Assembly (NCBI RefSeq): GCF_010548275.1
Contig: NZ_JAAGLT010000027.1
Span: forward strand, 62,001 to 126,000
Length of the DNA stretch: 64,000 nt
Direction: 5' to 3'
Origin: Streptomyces sp. SID12488
GTDB lineage: Bacteria; Actinomycetota; Actinomycetes; Streptomycetales; Streptomycetaceae
Positions 17,277 through 25,372 of this stretch are shown here, piece by piece. How positions within the stretch are numbered: position 1 is the first letter of the stretch; every line of letters starts with the position of its first letter. The notes under the pieces were generated by a model. The model was not told where the DNA came from and searched no databases. It saw nothing but the letters and a program-made list of their open reading frames with translations. The position numbers were made by a program, and so were the translations under genes.

Positions 17277-17320
17277 GATGGGCTCGTACTCCGTGAGGTC
17301 CCACGGAGTACGAGCCCATC
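17277..17320. terminator. Terminator of the cold-shock gene
   Basis: A perfect 19-bp stem (GATGGGCTCGTACTCCGTG and its inverse) with a 6-nt loop, 55 bp beyond the stop of the leftward csp gene. It also insulates csp from groEL2. Confidence 0.85.
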
Positions 17321-17374
17321 GAATCCTTCAATGAAGGAAGAAGAACGTCGCTTGCGATGCGCCGGCGCGTTGCT

Positions 17375-17581
17375 TCAGCTGGTCGCCAGGCGGACCATGT
17401 CCGCCTGCGGCCCCTTCTGGCCCTGCGAGATCTCGAAATCGACCCGCTGACCTTCCTCGAGGGTGCGGTAGCCGTCCATCTGAATCGCGCTGTAGTGGAC
17501 GAAAACATCCGCACCACCGTCGACCGCGATGAAGCCGTACCCCTTCTCCGCGTTGAACCACTTGACGGTGCCCTGAGCCAT
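17375..17581 (-). CDS. Cold-shock protein (CspA family)
   Basis: A 68-residue single cold-shock domain: MAQGTVKWFNAEKGYGFIAV (RNP1-type KGYGFI), DVFVHYSAIQ (RNP2-type VFVHY), and VDFEISQGQKGPQADMVR. It binds single-stranded nucleic acid as an RNA chaperone. ATG 17581 is the family start, with AGGGGAGTTAGGC upstream. It is monocistronic, with a strong hairpin after the gene and a long leader region before it. Confidence 0.96.
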   Translation of the reverse strand: MAQGTVKWFNAEKGYGFIAVDGGADVFVHYSAIQMDGYRTLEEGQRVDFEISQGQKGPQADMVRLATS

Positions 17582-17937
17582 GCCTAACTCCCCTATTACT
17601 GGCCCTTGCACGGATCCGCACTTCGCGGATCCGGGTCAGACCTCACCCCCCCAACCGGTGGAGGTGTGCGCCGGAACGCGTCGACCGCGGCCGAATGTAT
17701 CTGTCCAACTGCCCTCTGCAACAGGTCAATCGGACGAGAAATCCGGGCACACCAGGTCAGCAAATATGCGGAGAATTCACGCAGATTCAGGGCAAGGCAG
17801 GCCCCACAAAGAGAACAAAAAACGCAAAAGGCCTGCACACTTTGGCTACTTCTCGTTGGGTGCGCGGCAGGAATTAATACGCGTGCGACGAGCGAAGTGG
17901 TGCGGCTTCCCCAACTGTACCGCGCTCAACCATACAG
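17582..17937. other. AT-richer intergenic region upstream of csp
   Basis: No supported gene. The region is distinctly AT-richer than the rest of the window (for example AAATATGCGGAGAATT and AGAACAAAAAACGCAAAAGG), which suits a long csp 5' leader plus promoter. A long untranslated leader is typical of cold-shock mRNAs, but I cannot fix its start. Confidence 0.4.
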
Positions 17938-17974
17938 AATTGCCCCCTCCGCTTCTCTCGCGGAGGGGGCAATT
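17938..17974 (-). terminator. Intrinsic terminator of the MoaD/ThiS gene
   Basis: A 15-bp stem (AATTGCCCCCTCCGC and its inverse) with a 7-nt loop; read on the minus strand it ends in AATT, a short U-rich end. It lies about 70 bp beyond the stop. Confidence 0.8.
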
Positions 17975-18043
17975 AGGTGAACTCTCGGTAATCGATGTTA
18001 CCGACGGTTACTACTGGCGGGTATCAACGGGTCCCGACGGGTC

Positions 18044-18319
18044 TCAGCCGCCGGCGACGGCCGGGATGATCGACACACCCGCACCGTCCGGCGTGGCCGT
18101 CTCCAGCCCCTGCTCGAAGCGGACGTCGTCGTCGTTGACGTACACGTTGACGAAGCGCCGCAGCTTGCCCTGATCGTCGAGCACTCGGGCGGCGATCCCG
18201 GTGTGCTTCTTCTCCAGATCGGCGATGACCTCGGCAAGGGTCCCGCCCTCGGCGGCCACCTCGGCCTGCCCGCCGGTGTAGGTACGCAGGATGGTGGGGA
18301 TGCGGACGGAAACGCTCAC
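18044..18319 (-). CDS. MoaD/ThiS-family sulfur carrier protein
   Basis: A 91-residue ubiquitin-like protein: SVRIPTILRTYTGGQAEV, LAEVIADLEKKHTGI, FVNVYVNDDDVRFEQGLET and VSIIPAVAGG. It ends in the diglycine needed for adenylation and thiocarboxylation. It therefore supplies sulfur to a biosynthetic partner (cysteine, a cofactor or a natural product); which one is not visible here. It is downstream of thrC in the same direction with a 114-bp gap containing a REP-like repeat, so cotranscription is possible. Confidence 0.9.
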   Translation of the reverse strand: MSVSVRIPTILRTYTGGQAEVAAEGGTLAEVIADLEKKHTGIAARVLDDQGKLRRFVNVYVNDDDVRFEQGLETATPDGAGVSIIPAVAGG

Positions 18320-18345
18320 GATGAACCTCCGGTCGGGGTGACATA

Positions 18346-18420
18346 CCTAGGGGCGCGGGGCTGTGCTGCATGTGCGGCTACCGCCGCGTGGGCGCGACCA
18401 GCCCCCACGGACCCGCAGCC
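18346..18420. repeat. Dispersed REP-like element, copy A
   Basis: Begins CCTAGGGGCGCGGGG and ends CCAGCCCCCACGGACCCGCA, with a GCGGCTACCGCCGCGTGGGC centre. Two further copies or partial copies occur at 27731-27801 and 46777-46821. I know this as an abundant Streptomyces intergenic repeat. It sits between the MoaD/ThiS start and the thrC stop. Confidence 0.75.
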
Positions 18421-18433
18421 GAAAAACGACCTC

Positions 18434-19762
18434 TTAACCAAGCCCGGCTTCCCGGAACGACTCAAGACTGGGCCGGATCGTCGCGGTCAGCCCGATGTCG
18501 GCCACCGCGTCCAGCGTCTTGAGACCATCACCGGTGTTGAGTACGACGGTCGTGAGCGTCGGGTCCAGCAGCCCGTTCTCGATCAGCTTCTTCGCCACAC
18601 CCACGGTCACACCACCGGCGGTCTCCGCGAAGATCCCCTCCGTACGCGCCAGCAGCCGAATCGCTTCGACCACCTGCTCGTCGTTCACGTCCTCGACAGC
18701 TCCCCCGGTCCGCCGCGCGATGTCCAGCACGTACGGCCCGTCCGCCGGGTTGCCGATCGCCAGCGACTTGGCGATGGTGTTGGGCTTCTGCGGCCGCACG
18801 ACGTCGTGCCCGGCCTTGTAGGCCACGGACACCGGCGAGCAGCCCTCCGCCTGGGCACCGAAGATCTTGTACGGCTTGTCGGGGACCAGCCCGAGCTTGA
18901 TCAGCTCCTGCAGACCCTTGTCGATCTTCGTGAGCTGAGACCCGGAGGCGATGGGCACGACGAGCTGGTCGGGCAGCTGCCAGCCGAGCTGCTCGCAGAT
19001 CTCGTACGCCAGGGTCTTGCTTCCCTCCGCGTAGTACGGGCGCAGGTTGACGTTGACGAAGCCCCAGCCCTCGCCGGCCGCGTCGCCGATCAGCTCGGAG
19101 CAGAAGCGGTTCACGTCGTCGTAGTTGCCCTCGATGCCGATGAGCTCGCCGCCGTACACCGCGGCCATGACGACCTTGCCCTGCTCCAGGTCGTGCGGGA
19201 TGAACACGCAGGAGCGGAAACCGGCCCGGGCGGCGGCGGCGCCGACGGCACCGGCCAGGTTGCCCGTGGAGGAGCAGGAGAGGGTGGTGAAGTTGAAGGC
19301 GCGGGCGGCCTCGATGGCCTGCGCGACGACCCGGTCCTTGAAGGAGTGGGTCGGGTTGCCGGAGTCGTCCTTGACGAAGAGCTTGCCGGCGTCGACACCC
19401 AGCTCGCGGGCGAGGTTGTCGGCCTTGACGAGCTTGGTCCAGCCGGGGTTGATGTTCGGCTTCTCGGCGACGTTCGCGGGGACGGGCAGAAGGGGCGCGT
19501 AGCGCCAGATGTTCGCGGGTCCCGCTTCGATGCGCTTGCGGAGTTCCTCGGTGTCGGCCGCCGAATGGATGCCGAAGTCGTAGGCGATCTCCAGCGGGCC
19601 GAAACACTCCTCGCAGGCGAACACCGGACCGAGGGGGACTCGGTGGCCGCATTCGCGGCAGGAGAGCGCCACGGCGGGACCGAGATCAACAGGGGTGACG
19701 GAGTCAGTGGTGACGGAGCCGGAAGTGGTGCTCTCGGTGCTCTCGACAGTTTGCGCAGCCAT
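18434..19762 (-). CDS. thrC: Threonine synthase
   Basis: A 442-residue PLP enzyme converting O-phosphohomoserine to threonine. An N-terminal zinc ribbon (C35, C38, C50, C53) is typical of the actinobacterial form. The PLP lysine is K142 in NPTHSFKDRV. SCSSTGNLAGAVGAAAARAG forms the phosphate loop, and GDGLKTLDAV lies near the end. A SAM-I riboswitch in its leader should lower expression when S-adenosylmethionine is plentiful. The MoaD/ThiS gene follows. Confidence 0.97.
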   Translation of the reverse strand: MAAQTVESTESTTSGSVTTDSVTPVDLGPAVALSCRECGHRVPLGPVFACEECFGPLEIAYDFGIHSAADTEELRKRIEAGPANIWRYAPLLPVPANVAEKPNINPGWTKLVKADNLARELGVDAGKLFVKDDSGNPTHSFKDRVVAQAIEAARAFNFTTLSCSSTGNLAGAVGAAAARAGFRSCVFIPHDLEQGKVVMAAVYGGELIGIEGNYDDVNRFCSELIGDAAGEGWGFVNVNLRPYYAEGSKTLAYEICEQLGWQLPDQLVVPIASGSQLTKIDKGLQELIKLGLVPDKPYKIFGAQAEGCSPVSVAYKAGHDVVRPQKPNTIAKSLAIGNPADGPYVLDIARRTGGAVEDVNDEQVVEAIRLLARTEGIFAETAGGVTVGVAKKLIENGLLDPTLTTVVLNTGDGLKTLDAVADIGLTATIRPSLESFREAGLG

Positions 19763-19807
19763 GGAGGCGAAGCCCTTTCCTCATCTTCCTCACGACGCGT
19801 TTCGCCA

Positions 19808-19925
19808 TGAGACGGATTTGGCACCTTCCCGAGCCGGGAGCCTCGCCGCATGACATGCGACAGGATCGGCTGGAGGGTTGCCGGGGCTTCATCGGGCCGT
19901 ATCCCTCTGCCCCTCTGGATGAGCG
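19808..19925 (-). promoter_or_regulatory. SAM-I (S-box) riboswitch upstream of thrC
   Basis: Read on the minus strand, the leader contains AGAGGGATACGGCCCGATGA, then AGCCCCGGCAACCCTCC, and after a variable stem GGTGCCAAATCCGTC. These are the conserved S-box core: the kink-turn side, the GAUGAAGCCCCGGCAACC core and the GGUGCCAAAUCC segment. It ends about 45 nt before the thrC start. S-box switches bind S-adenosylmethionine and reduce downstream expression. The expression-platform mechanism is not clear by eye. Confidence 0.85.
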
Positions 19926-20091
19926 GTATGAAGTTGTGAGGTTGTGAACACCGGTGACCTCTGACATGCGATGGTCACCCGCGTTGTTCAAGACTGTAAC
20001 CGAAGGCTTGGATGGTGGTGGGAGCCGTCCGAACCGCGAGATAGAAGATCGCTCGCGCTTCCCCCCATGGAACGCAAGGGAGAGCCGCAAC

Positions 20092-21036
20092 GTGCTGGAA
20101 GACGTCGAGCGCTGGCTGAACACCCGCTCCTGGTCCGTTGACGACCGCCCGTTGAAGAAGATCGTCGCCGCGAAACGTTCCTCGAACGCCACGGTGAGCG
20201 TCGTACTGCCCGCGCTCAACGAGGAGGAGACGGTCGGCGAGATCGTGGCTGTCATCCGCCGCGACCTGATGCTGAAGGTCCCGCTCGTCGACGAGATCGT
20301 CGTCATCGACTCGGGATCGACCGACCGCACCTCCGAGGTGGCCGCCGCGGCGGGCGCCCGGGTCGTCCACCGCGACGACATACTGCCGCGCATCCCGGCT
20401 GTGCCGGGCAAGGGCGAGGTGCTGTGGCGCTCGCTCCTGGTCACCAGCGGGGACATCGTCTGTTTCATCGACGCGGACCTGAAGGAGTTCTCGTCGGACT
20501 TCGTCTCCGGGATCGTGGGCCCACTGCTCACGGACCCGGGTGTCGACCTCGTCAAGGCGATGTACGACCGCCCGCTCGGCCAGGCGGCCGGCCAGGGCGG
20601 CAGAGTGACGGAACTCATGGCCCGGCCCCTCCTCAACATGCACTGGCCGCAGCTGGCCGGATTCGTCCAGCCGCTCGGCGGCGAGTACGCGGCCCGCCGC
20701 TCGCTCCTCGAACAGCTCCCGTTCCCCGTCGGCTACGGCGTGGAGCTGGGCATGCTGATCGACTCCCTGCACCTGGTGGGCCTGGACGCGTTGGCGCAGG
20801 TCGACGTGGGTGTGCGCAAGCACCGCCACCAGGACGGCCGGGCCCTGGGCCGGATGTCCGCCGCGATCTACCGCACCGCCCAGCTCCGGCTGGCCCGGGG
20901 CCATCTGATCCGCCCCTCGATCACCCAGTTCGAGCGCGGAGAGGACGGTTTCGAGCCTCGTACGTACTCGGTGGACACGGAGGAACGGCCGCCGATGGCC
21001 GACGTCGCGGAGTACGCGAGGAGGAAGGCGGCGTAG
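20092..21036 (+). CDS. gpgS: Glucosyl-3-phosphoglycerate synthase
   Basis: A 314-residue GT-A glycosyltransferase (GT81-like). It has SVVLPALNEEETVGEI (36-51), VVIDSGSTDRT, the metal-binding D-x-D at 127-129 (FIDADL), and GVRKHRHQDGRALGRMSAAI. It makes glucosyl-3-phosphoglycerate from NDP-glucose and 3-phosphoglycerate, the first step to glucosylglycerate or methylglucose lipopolysaccharide. GTG 20092 is chosen from AAGGGAGAG upstream and the family start. The neighbouring otsA and otsB suggest a compatible-solute cluster. Confidence 0.92.
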   Translation: MLEDVERWLNTRSWSVDDRPLKKIVAAKRSSNATVSVVLPALNEEETVGEIVAVIRRDLMLKVPLVDEIVVIDSGSTDRTSEVAAAAGARVVHRDDILPRIPAVPGKGEVLWRSLLVTSGDIVCFIDADLKEFSSDFVSGIVGPLLTDPGVDLVKAMYDRPLGQAAGQGGRVTELMARPLLNMHWPQLAGFVQPLGGEYAARRSLLEQLPFPVGYGVELGMLIDSLHLVGLDALAQVDVGVRKHRHQDGRALGRMSAAIYRTAQLRLARGHLIRPSITQFERGEDGFEPRTYSVDTEERPPMADVAEYARRKAA

Positions 21037-21157
21037 TCCGGCACAGGTTCCGTACGGGTTCTGAACGCGTTCTGACCAGGCTCTGTGCGGGTTTGTATAC
21101 GGCCGGGGCGTACATGTGTACGTTTGATTGTTTCCGGGCGGGGCTAGGTTGAGGCGT

Positions 21158-22570
21158 ATGGCTTCAACGCAGGGTGAGCAAGGTACGCAGGGTTCTTATC
21201 GAGTGCTGGTCGCGTCCAACCGCGGCCCGGTCACGTACGAGGTCCGAGAGGACGGCTCGCTGCACGCCCGGCGCGGCGGTGGCGGGCTGGTCTCCGGTCT
21301 GTCGGCGATCGGGTCGGACGCGGACTCCCTGTGGGTCTGCTCGGCCCTCGGCGACGGCGACCGCGAGGCCGTGCGGCGCGGGGAGGCCGAGGCGGGCGTA
21401 CGGATGCTCGCGATCCCGGCGGACGTGCACGAGGACGCGTACAACGGCATCGCCAACTCGGTGCTGTGGTTCGTGAACCACATGCTGTACCAGACCCCGC
21501 TGGAGCCGGTCTTCGACGCGGAGTTCCGGCGCCAGTGGGCGTCGTACGAGGCCTACAACCGCGCGTTCGCCGAGGCACTGGCGGCGGAGGCGGCCGAGGG
21601 CGCGTCGGTGGTGGTCCAGGACTACCACCTGTGCCTGGTCCCGGGCATGCTGCGGGCCCTGCGCCCCGACCTGCGCATCGGCCACTTCTCGCACACGCCG
21701 TGGGCACCGGCGGACTACTTCCGGATGCTGCCGTACGACATCTCCGAGCAGCTCCTGCGCGGCATGCTCGGCGCGGACCGCCTCGGCTTCCTCACCCGGC
21801 GGTGGGCCGACGCGTTCACCGCCTGCTGTACGGACCTGGTCGGCGGCGTCGGCGAAACACGGATCGGGGTGCACGGGCTGGGCGCGGACGCGGACTTCCT
21901 GCGCAGGCGCGCGCACGAGCCGGACGTCGAGGAGCGGATGACCGCGCTGCGGGCGGAGATCGGCGGGGCCGACCGCAAGACGATCGTGCGGGTGGACCGT
22001 ACCGAGCTGTCGAAGAACATCGTGCGGGGCCTGCTGGCGTACCGGCAGTTGCTGGAGGACCGCCCGCAGTGGCGGGAGCGGGTCGTGCACGTGGCGTTCG
22101 CGTACCCCTCTCGCCAAGATCTGGCGGTCTACCGCGACTACACGGCCGAGGTACAGCGGGTGGCGGACGACATCAACAAGGCTTACGGAACAGCGACTTG
22201 GACCCCCGTCGTCCTCCACGTCAAGGACGACTTCGCCCGCTCCCTGGCCGCCTACCGCCTCGCCGACGTGGCCCTCGTCAACCCCATCCGCGACGGCATG
22301 AACCTCGTCGCCAAGGAGATCCCGGTGGTCTCCGACGAGGGGTGCGCGCTGGTGCTGTCGCGGGAGGCGGGGGCGTACGAGGAACTGGGCGACGACGCGA
22401 TCGTGGTGAACCCGTACGACGTGATGCAGACGGCGCGGGCGCTGGAGGAGGCCCTGAACATGGGGGCCGGCGAACGCGCGGAGCGCACGAAGCGACTGGC
22501 CGCGGCGGCGACCACGCTCCCGCCGGCCCAGTGGTTCCTGGACCAGCTGAACGCGCTCAACGACCAATGA
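21158..22570 (+). CDS. otsA: Trehalose-6-phosphate synthase (GT20)
   Basis: A 470-residue retaining glycosyltransferase joining NDP-glucose and glucose-6-phosphate. Landmarks: VLVASNRGPVTYEV, RRGGGGLVSGLSAI, VVQDYHLCLVPGMLRALRP, FSHTPWAPADYFRMLP, VDRTELSKNIVRGLLAYRQL and VNPIRDGMNLVAKEIPVVSD. Streptomyces enzymes of this type have been reported to favour GDP-glucose. ATG 21158 follows GAGG. It converges with otsB across only 14 bp. The upstream 120 bp carry its own promoter region, including GTACATGTGTAC at 21110-21121. Confidence 0.94.
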   Translation: MASTQGEQGTQGSYRVLVASNRGPVTYEVREDGSLHARRGGGGLVSGLSAIGSDADSLWVCSALGDGDREAVRRGEAEAGVRMLAIPADVHEDAYNGIANSVLWFVNHMLYQTPLEPVFDAEFRRQWASYEAYNRAFAEALAAEAAEGASVVVQDYHLCLVPGMLRALRPDLRIGHFSHTPWAPADYFRMLPYDISEQLLRGMLGADRLGFLTRRWADAFTACCTDLVGGVGETRIGVHGLGADADFLRRRAHEPDVEERMTALRAEIGGADRKTIVRVDRTELSKNIVRGLLAYRQLLEDRPQWRERVVHVAFAYPSRQDLAVYRDYTAEVQRVADDINKAYGTATWTPVVLHVKDDFARSLAAYRLADVALVNPIRDGMNLVAKEIPVVSDEGCALVLSREAGAYEELGDDAIVVNPYDVMQTARALEEALNMGAGERAERTKRLAAAATTLPPAQWFLDQLNALNDQ

Positions 22571-22584
22571 CGAACAGCTGATGG

Positions 22585-23430
22585 CTAACGGCTGACGACG
22601 GCCTGCCCGAGGGCGTGGAGCAGGTGTACGACGCCTGCCGGGCCGTCGACGACCAGGTCGGCGCGCTCCGCGAGCTCCGTCACGGCCTCGGTGCTGTTGC
22701 CGCTGCACACCAGGAGACCCGGGACGCCGTTCTGGCGGAGCTTCTCCACCGCCGCGAACGCCGGGAGGTCGCCGAGGTCGTCACCGGCGTAGAGGACCGA
22801 GGTGGCGCCGGTCTCGCGGACGTACTCCTCCAGGGCGACGCCCTTGTCCATGCCTGGCGGGCGCAGCTCCAGCACGAGACGGCCCGGTTCGACGATCAGT
22901 CCGTGCCGGGTCGCCAGGTCGGCGAGGGGCTCGCGCAGGGCCTCGAACGCGGCCTGCGGGTCCGCCGCGCGCCGGGTGTGGACGGCGAGGGCCTGGCCCT
23001 TCTCCTCGATCCACGTGCCCTGCCAGGCGCCGAACCGTTCGAGGAATCCAGGTAGTTCGGCACGGACGGCGGCGACGCCGGGGTGTGGGGCGGGGGCGCT
23101 GACCGTGCCGGTCACGGCGTCCCAGCGTTCGGTGCCGTAGTGGCCCAGGACGACGAGGTGCTCCAGGCCGGGCACACCCGCGAAACCGCCGTACCGGACC
23201 GCGACACCGGCGGGGCGTCCGGTGAGGACGGCGACGGAGGCGACGGAGGGGGCGAGTGCGGAGAGCGCGGACACAACATCGGGGTGGGCGCGGGCCTGCT
23301 CGGGGTCGGCCACGATCGGAGCGAGGGTCCCGTCGAAGTCGAGAACGACGACGGCACCGGCGGGCCGGGAGAGGACGGCGTCAAGCCCGTCCCGGCCGGC
23401 CGACGTCACGGGCGTAGGCAGGGAGTCCAT
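22585..23430 (-). CDS. otsB: Trehalose-6-phosphate phosphatase
   Basis: A 281-residue HAD phosphatase completing trehalose synthesis. The HAD nucleophile motif is LDFDGTLAPI (D31 nucleophile, D33 acid/base). Also present are VLTGRP, a Lys/Asp region LELRPPGMDKGVALEEYV and the metal motif YAGDDLGD. It is convergent with otsA, so the two are in separate transcripts. Upstream lies a dispersed 110-bp repeat. Confidence 0.95.
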   Translation of the reverse strand: MDSLPTPVTSAGRDGLDAVLSRPAGAVVVLDFDGTLAPIVADPEQARAHPDVVSALSALAPSVASVAVLTGRPAGVAVRYGGFAGVPGLEHLVVLGHYGTERWDAVTGTVSAPAPHPGVAAVRAELPGFLERFGAWQGTWIEEKGQALAVHTRRAADPQAAFEALREPLADLATRHGLIVEPGRLVLELRPPGMDKGVALEEYVRETGATSVLYAGDDLGDLPAFAAVEKLRQNGVPGLLVCSGNSTEAVTELAERADLVVDGPAGVVHLLHALGQAVVSR

Positions 23431-23480
23431 GGGTTCGACCCTATCGGGCGATCCGGCACCCCTTCAGCTCCGACCGGCAC

Positions 23481-23590
23481 CTCCAGCCCGTCCGGCGTTT
23501 GAGGACAAGGCCCGTTCAGGGCCGTTGGGGGGTCTGGGGGCGCAGCCCCCAGGTACAGGATGGGACGGGTAGGGGCGGCGGGGGCGAAAC
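23481..23590. repeat. Dispersed 110-bp intergenic repeat, copy 1
   Basis: Left end CTCCAGCCCGTCCGGCGTTT followed by GAGGA, a central GCGCAGCCCCCAGG hairpin region, and right end GGGACGGGTAGGGGCGGCGG followed by GGGCGAA. The ends are shared with 52126-52232; the centre differs. No coding capacity. Confidence 0.8.
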
Positions 23591-23603
23591 AACCCGACCT
23601 CGC

Positions 23604-23837
23604 CTACCGCTCCCCCCGCCGAGCCTCCCGCACCCTCCGCAGCCTGTTCACCGTCACCGGATCACACTCCAGTGCGCGCCGGTCGTCCAGCAGCGCGTTG
23701 AGCAGCTGGTAATACCTCACCGGCGCCAACCCCAGCTCCTCCCGGATCGCCCGCTCCTTCGCCCCCGGCCCCGCGAACCCCCGGCGCTCCAGCGCGAGAA
23801 TGTCCTGTTCCCGTCGCCCCAGCTGCTCCCCGTCCAT
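23604..23837 (-). CDS. DUF3263 family protein
   Basis: A 77-residue helical protein beginning MDGEQLGRREQDILALERRG, with REELGLAPVRYYQLLNALLDD and a basic end VNRLRRVREARRGER. The family is a small actinobacterial group with an HTH-like character (RYYQLLN), but its function is undefined. ATG 23837 is preferred because the family begins here; ATG 23867 would add 10 residues. Confidence 0.85.
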   Translation of the reverse strand: MDGEQLGRREQDILALERRGFAGPGAKERAIREELGLAPVRYYQLLNALLDDRRALECDPVTVNRLRRVREARRGER

Positions 23838-23897
23838 GGAAGAAACCGTAGCCCCCGACACTGACATCCGGAGTGAGGGAGTAGAGGCGTCAGGGCG

Positions 23898-25202
23898 TCA
23901 GTCCGAGGCCGCCTCCGCCGCCGTGGCCTTCCCCTGTATCGCCCCCAGCACCTCCTCCGGGCTCCCCCGCTTCAGCACCGCCCCGCCGACCGTCTCCTGG
24001 ATGTTCCGGCTGACGGCCGTCCACGTCGGCTTGCCGACCGGGAACAGCTGAGCGGTGCCGAGCGCGTCCAGGCCGTCCCAGAGGGCCTCGTACGTCTTGT
24101 TCGCGCGCATCGACGTGGCGGCCGACGACGTCACCGGCAGCAGCTGGTACGTGCCCGCCAGATCCACCGTGTTCTTGTCCTCGTACAGGAAGTTGAGATA
24201 CGTACCGATCTCCGCGGCATGCCCGCCGTGCCTGAACGCGGCGATCCAGTCCGAGGTACCGACCGTCGCCGTCTTCACGCCCGCCGTGCGGCCCGGCATC
24301 GGGACGGCCTCGTACGCCACCGGCTCGACCGACCGCGCGATCTCCCGCACGAGCGCGCCCGGCGCGCTGACCATGCCCGCCTCGCCGTCCACGAAGGCCT
24401 TGAGCGCGGCCTTGCGGTTCAGGCGGTCCGGGGACACCGGCCCGGTCAGGCCCTCGCCGACCAGACGGTCGCGCAGCCAGGTGAGCGTGGAGACGTTGTC
24501 GGCGGAGGCGATGTCGTACGCGCCGGTGTCCCCGGTGTAGCCGCCACCTCCGCCGAGCAGCCACTGGAGGGTCTCGGCCTGCGCCTCCTCCGGGCCGAGC
24601 GGAAGCGCGTACGGGTACTTCACGCCCCGCTCGTCGAGGGCCTTCGCCGCGCTCCTCAACTCGGCCCAGGTGGTGGGGGGTTGGAGGCCGGCTTCGGCGA
24701 AGAGGGTCTTGTTGACGTAGAGGAGGCGGGTCGAGGCGAGGAACGGCAGGCCGTACTGGGTGCGGCCCGTGGTGCCCGCGTCGACGAGGTTGGGCAGGAA
24801 GTTGCCCTGGACGCGGATGGAGAGCAGGTCGTCGGCCGCGTACAGCTCACCCTTGGCCGCGTAGTCGGCGTAGCCGCTGATCTGGGCGATGTCGGGCGGG
24901 TTGCCGGCGGCGACCATCTTGGCGACCTGCGCCTCGGCCTCGCCGGGGTCGTACACGCTGACGTCGAGCCGGATGCCGGGGTGGGCGGCCTCGAAGGCCG
25001 TGTTGACCCCGTTCCAGTACGACTCCGAGTTCTTGACGACACCGTCGCCGTAGTTCGTGGCGACCACGGTGAGGGTGACGCCGTCTGACCCCGCACCGGC
25101 ATCGCCCGAGCCGCAGCCGCCCAGCGCCAGGACGGAACCCAGACTCAGCATCGTCACGGTGGCGAAGACCAGCCCCCGATACCCGCCCCACACTTCTCGC
25201 AC
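23898..25202 (-). CDS. Sugar ABC transporter substrate-binding lipoprotein (orphan, paralogue 1)
   Basis: A 434-residue lipoprotein. The signal sequence ends in lipobox LALGGC (Cys near residue 30) and the mature protein is an SBP_bac_1-type sugar-binding protein (YADYAAKGELYAADDLLSI, RTQYGLPFLASTRLLYVNK, YPYALPLGPEEAQAETLQWL). It is a close paralogue of the next gene upstream. No permease or ATPase genes are adjacent, so it must use components encoded elsewhere (MsiK is encoded at 44.9 kb). GTG 25202 follows GGGGAG. It is presumably in one operon with the paralogue, divergent from nagK. Confidence 0.9.
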   Translation of the reverse strand: MREVWGGYRGLVFATVTMLSLGSVLALGGCGSGDAGAGSDGVTLTVVATNYGDGVVKNSESYWNGVNTAFEAAHPGIRLDVSVYDPGEAEAQVAKMVAAGNPPDIAQISGYADYAAKGELYAADDLLSIRVQGNFLPNLVDAGTTGRTQYGLPFLASTRLLYVNKTLFAEAGLQPPTTWAELRSAAKALDERGVKYPYALPLGPEEAQAETLQWLLGGGGGYTGDTGAYDIASADNVSTLTWLRDRLVGEGLTGPVSPDRLNRKAALKAFVDGEAGMVSAPGALVREIARSVEPVAYEAVPMPGRTAGVKTATVGTSDWIAAFRHGGHAAEIGTYLNFLYEDKNTVDLAGTYQLLPVTSSAATSMRANKTYEALWDGLDALGTAQLFPVGKPTWTAVSRNIQETVGGAVLKRGSPEEVLGAIQGKATAAEAASD

Positions 25203-25372
25203 GGCAGACCGCTCCCCTGGGAGGCACGCGCGCCACGCTCTGTGCACGCGCGTAGAGCCTCCCGCATCAGGAGGCCCGGTCCAATGCCCCGGGCGTTTCG
25301 GCCGTGCAACATTTCCGGTCCCACCTCACGCCCACGCGGATGGTCGTGCGCGGATGGCCGTGCCCCGATGGC

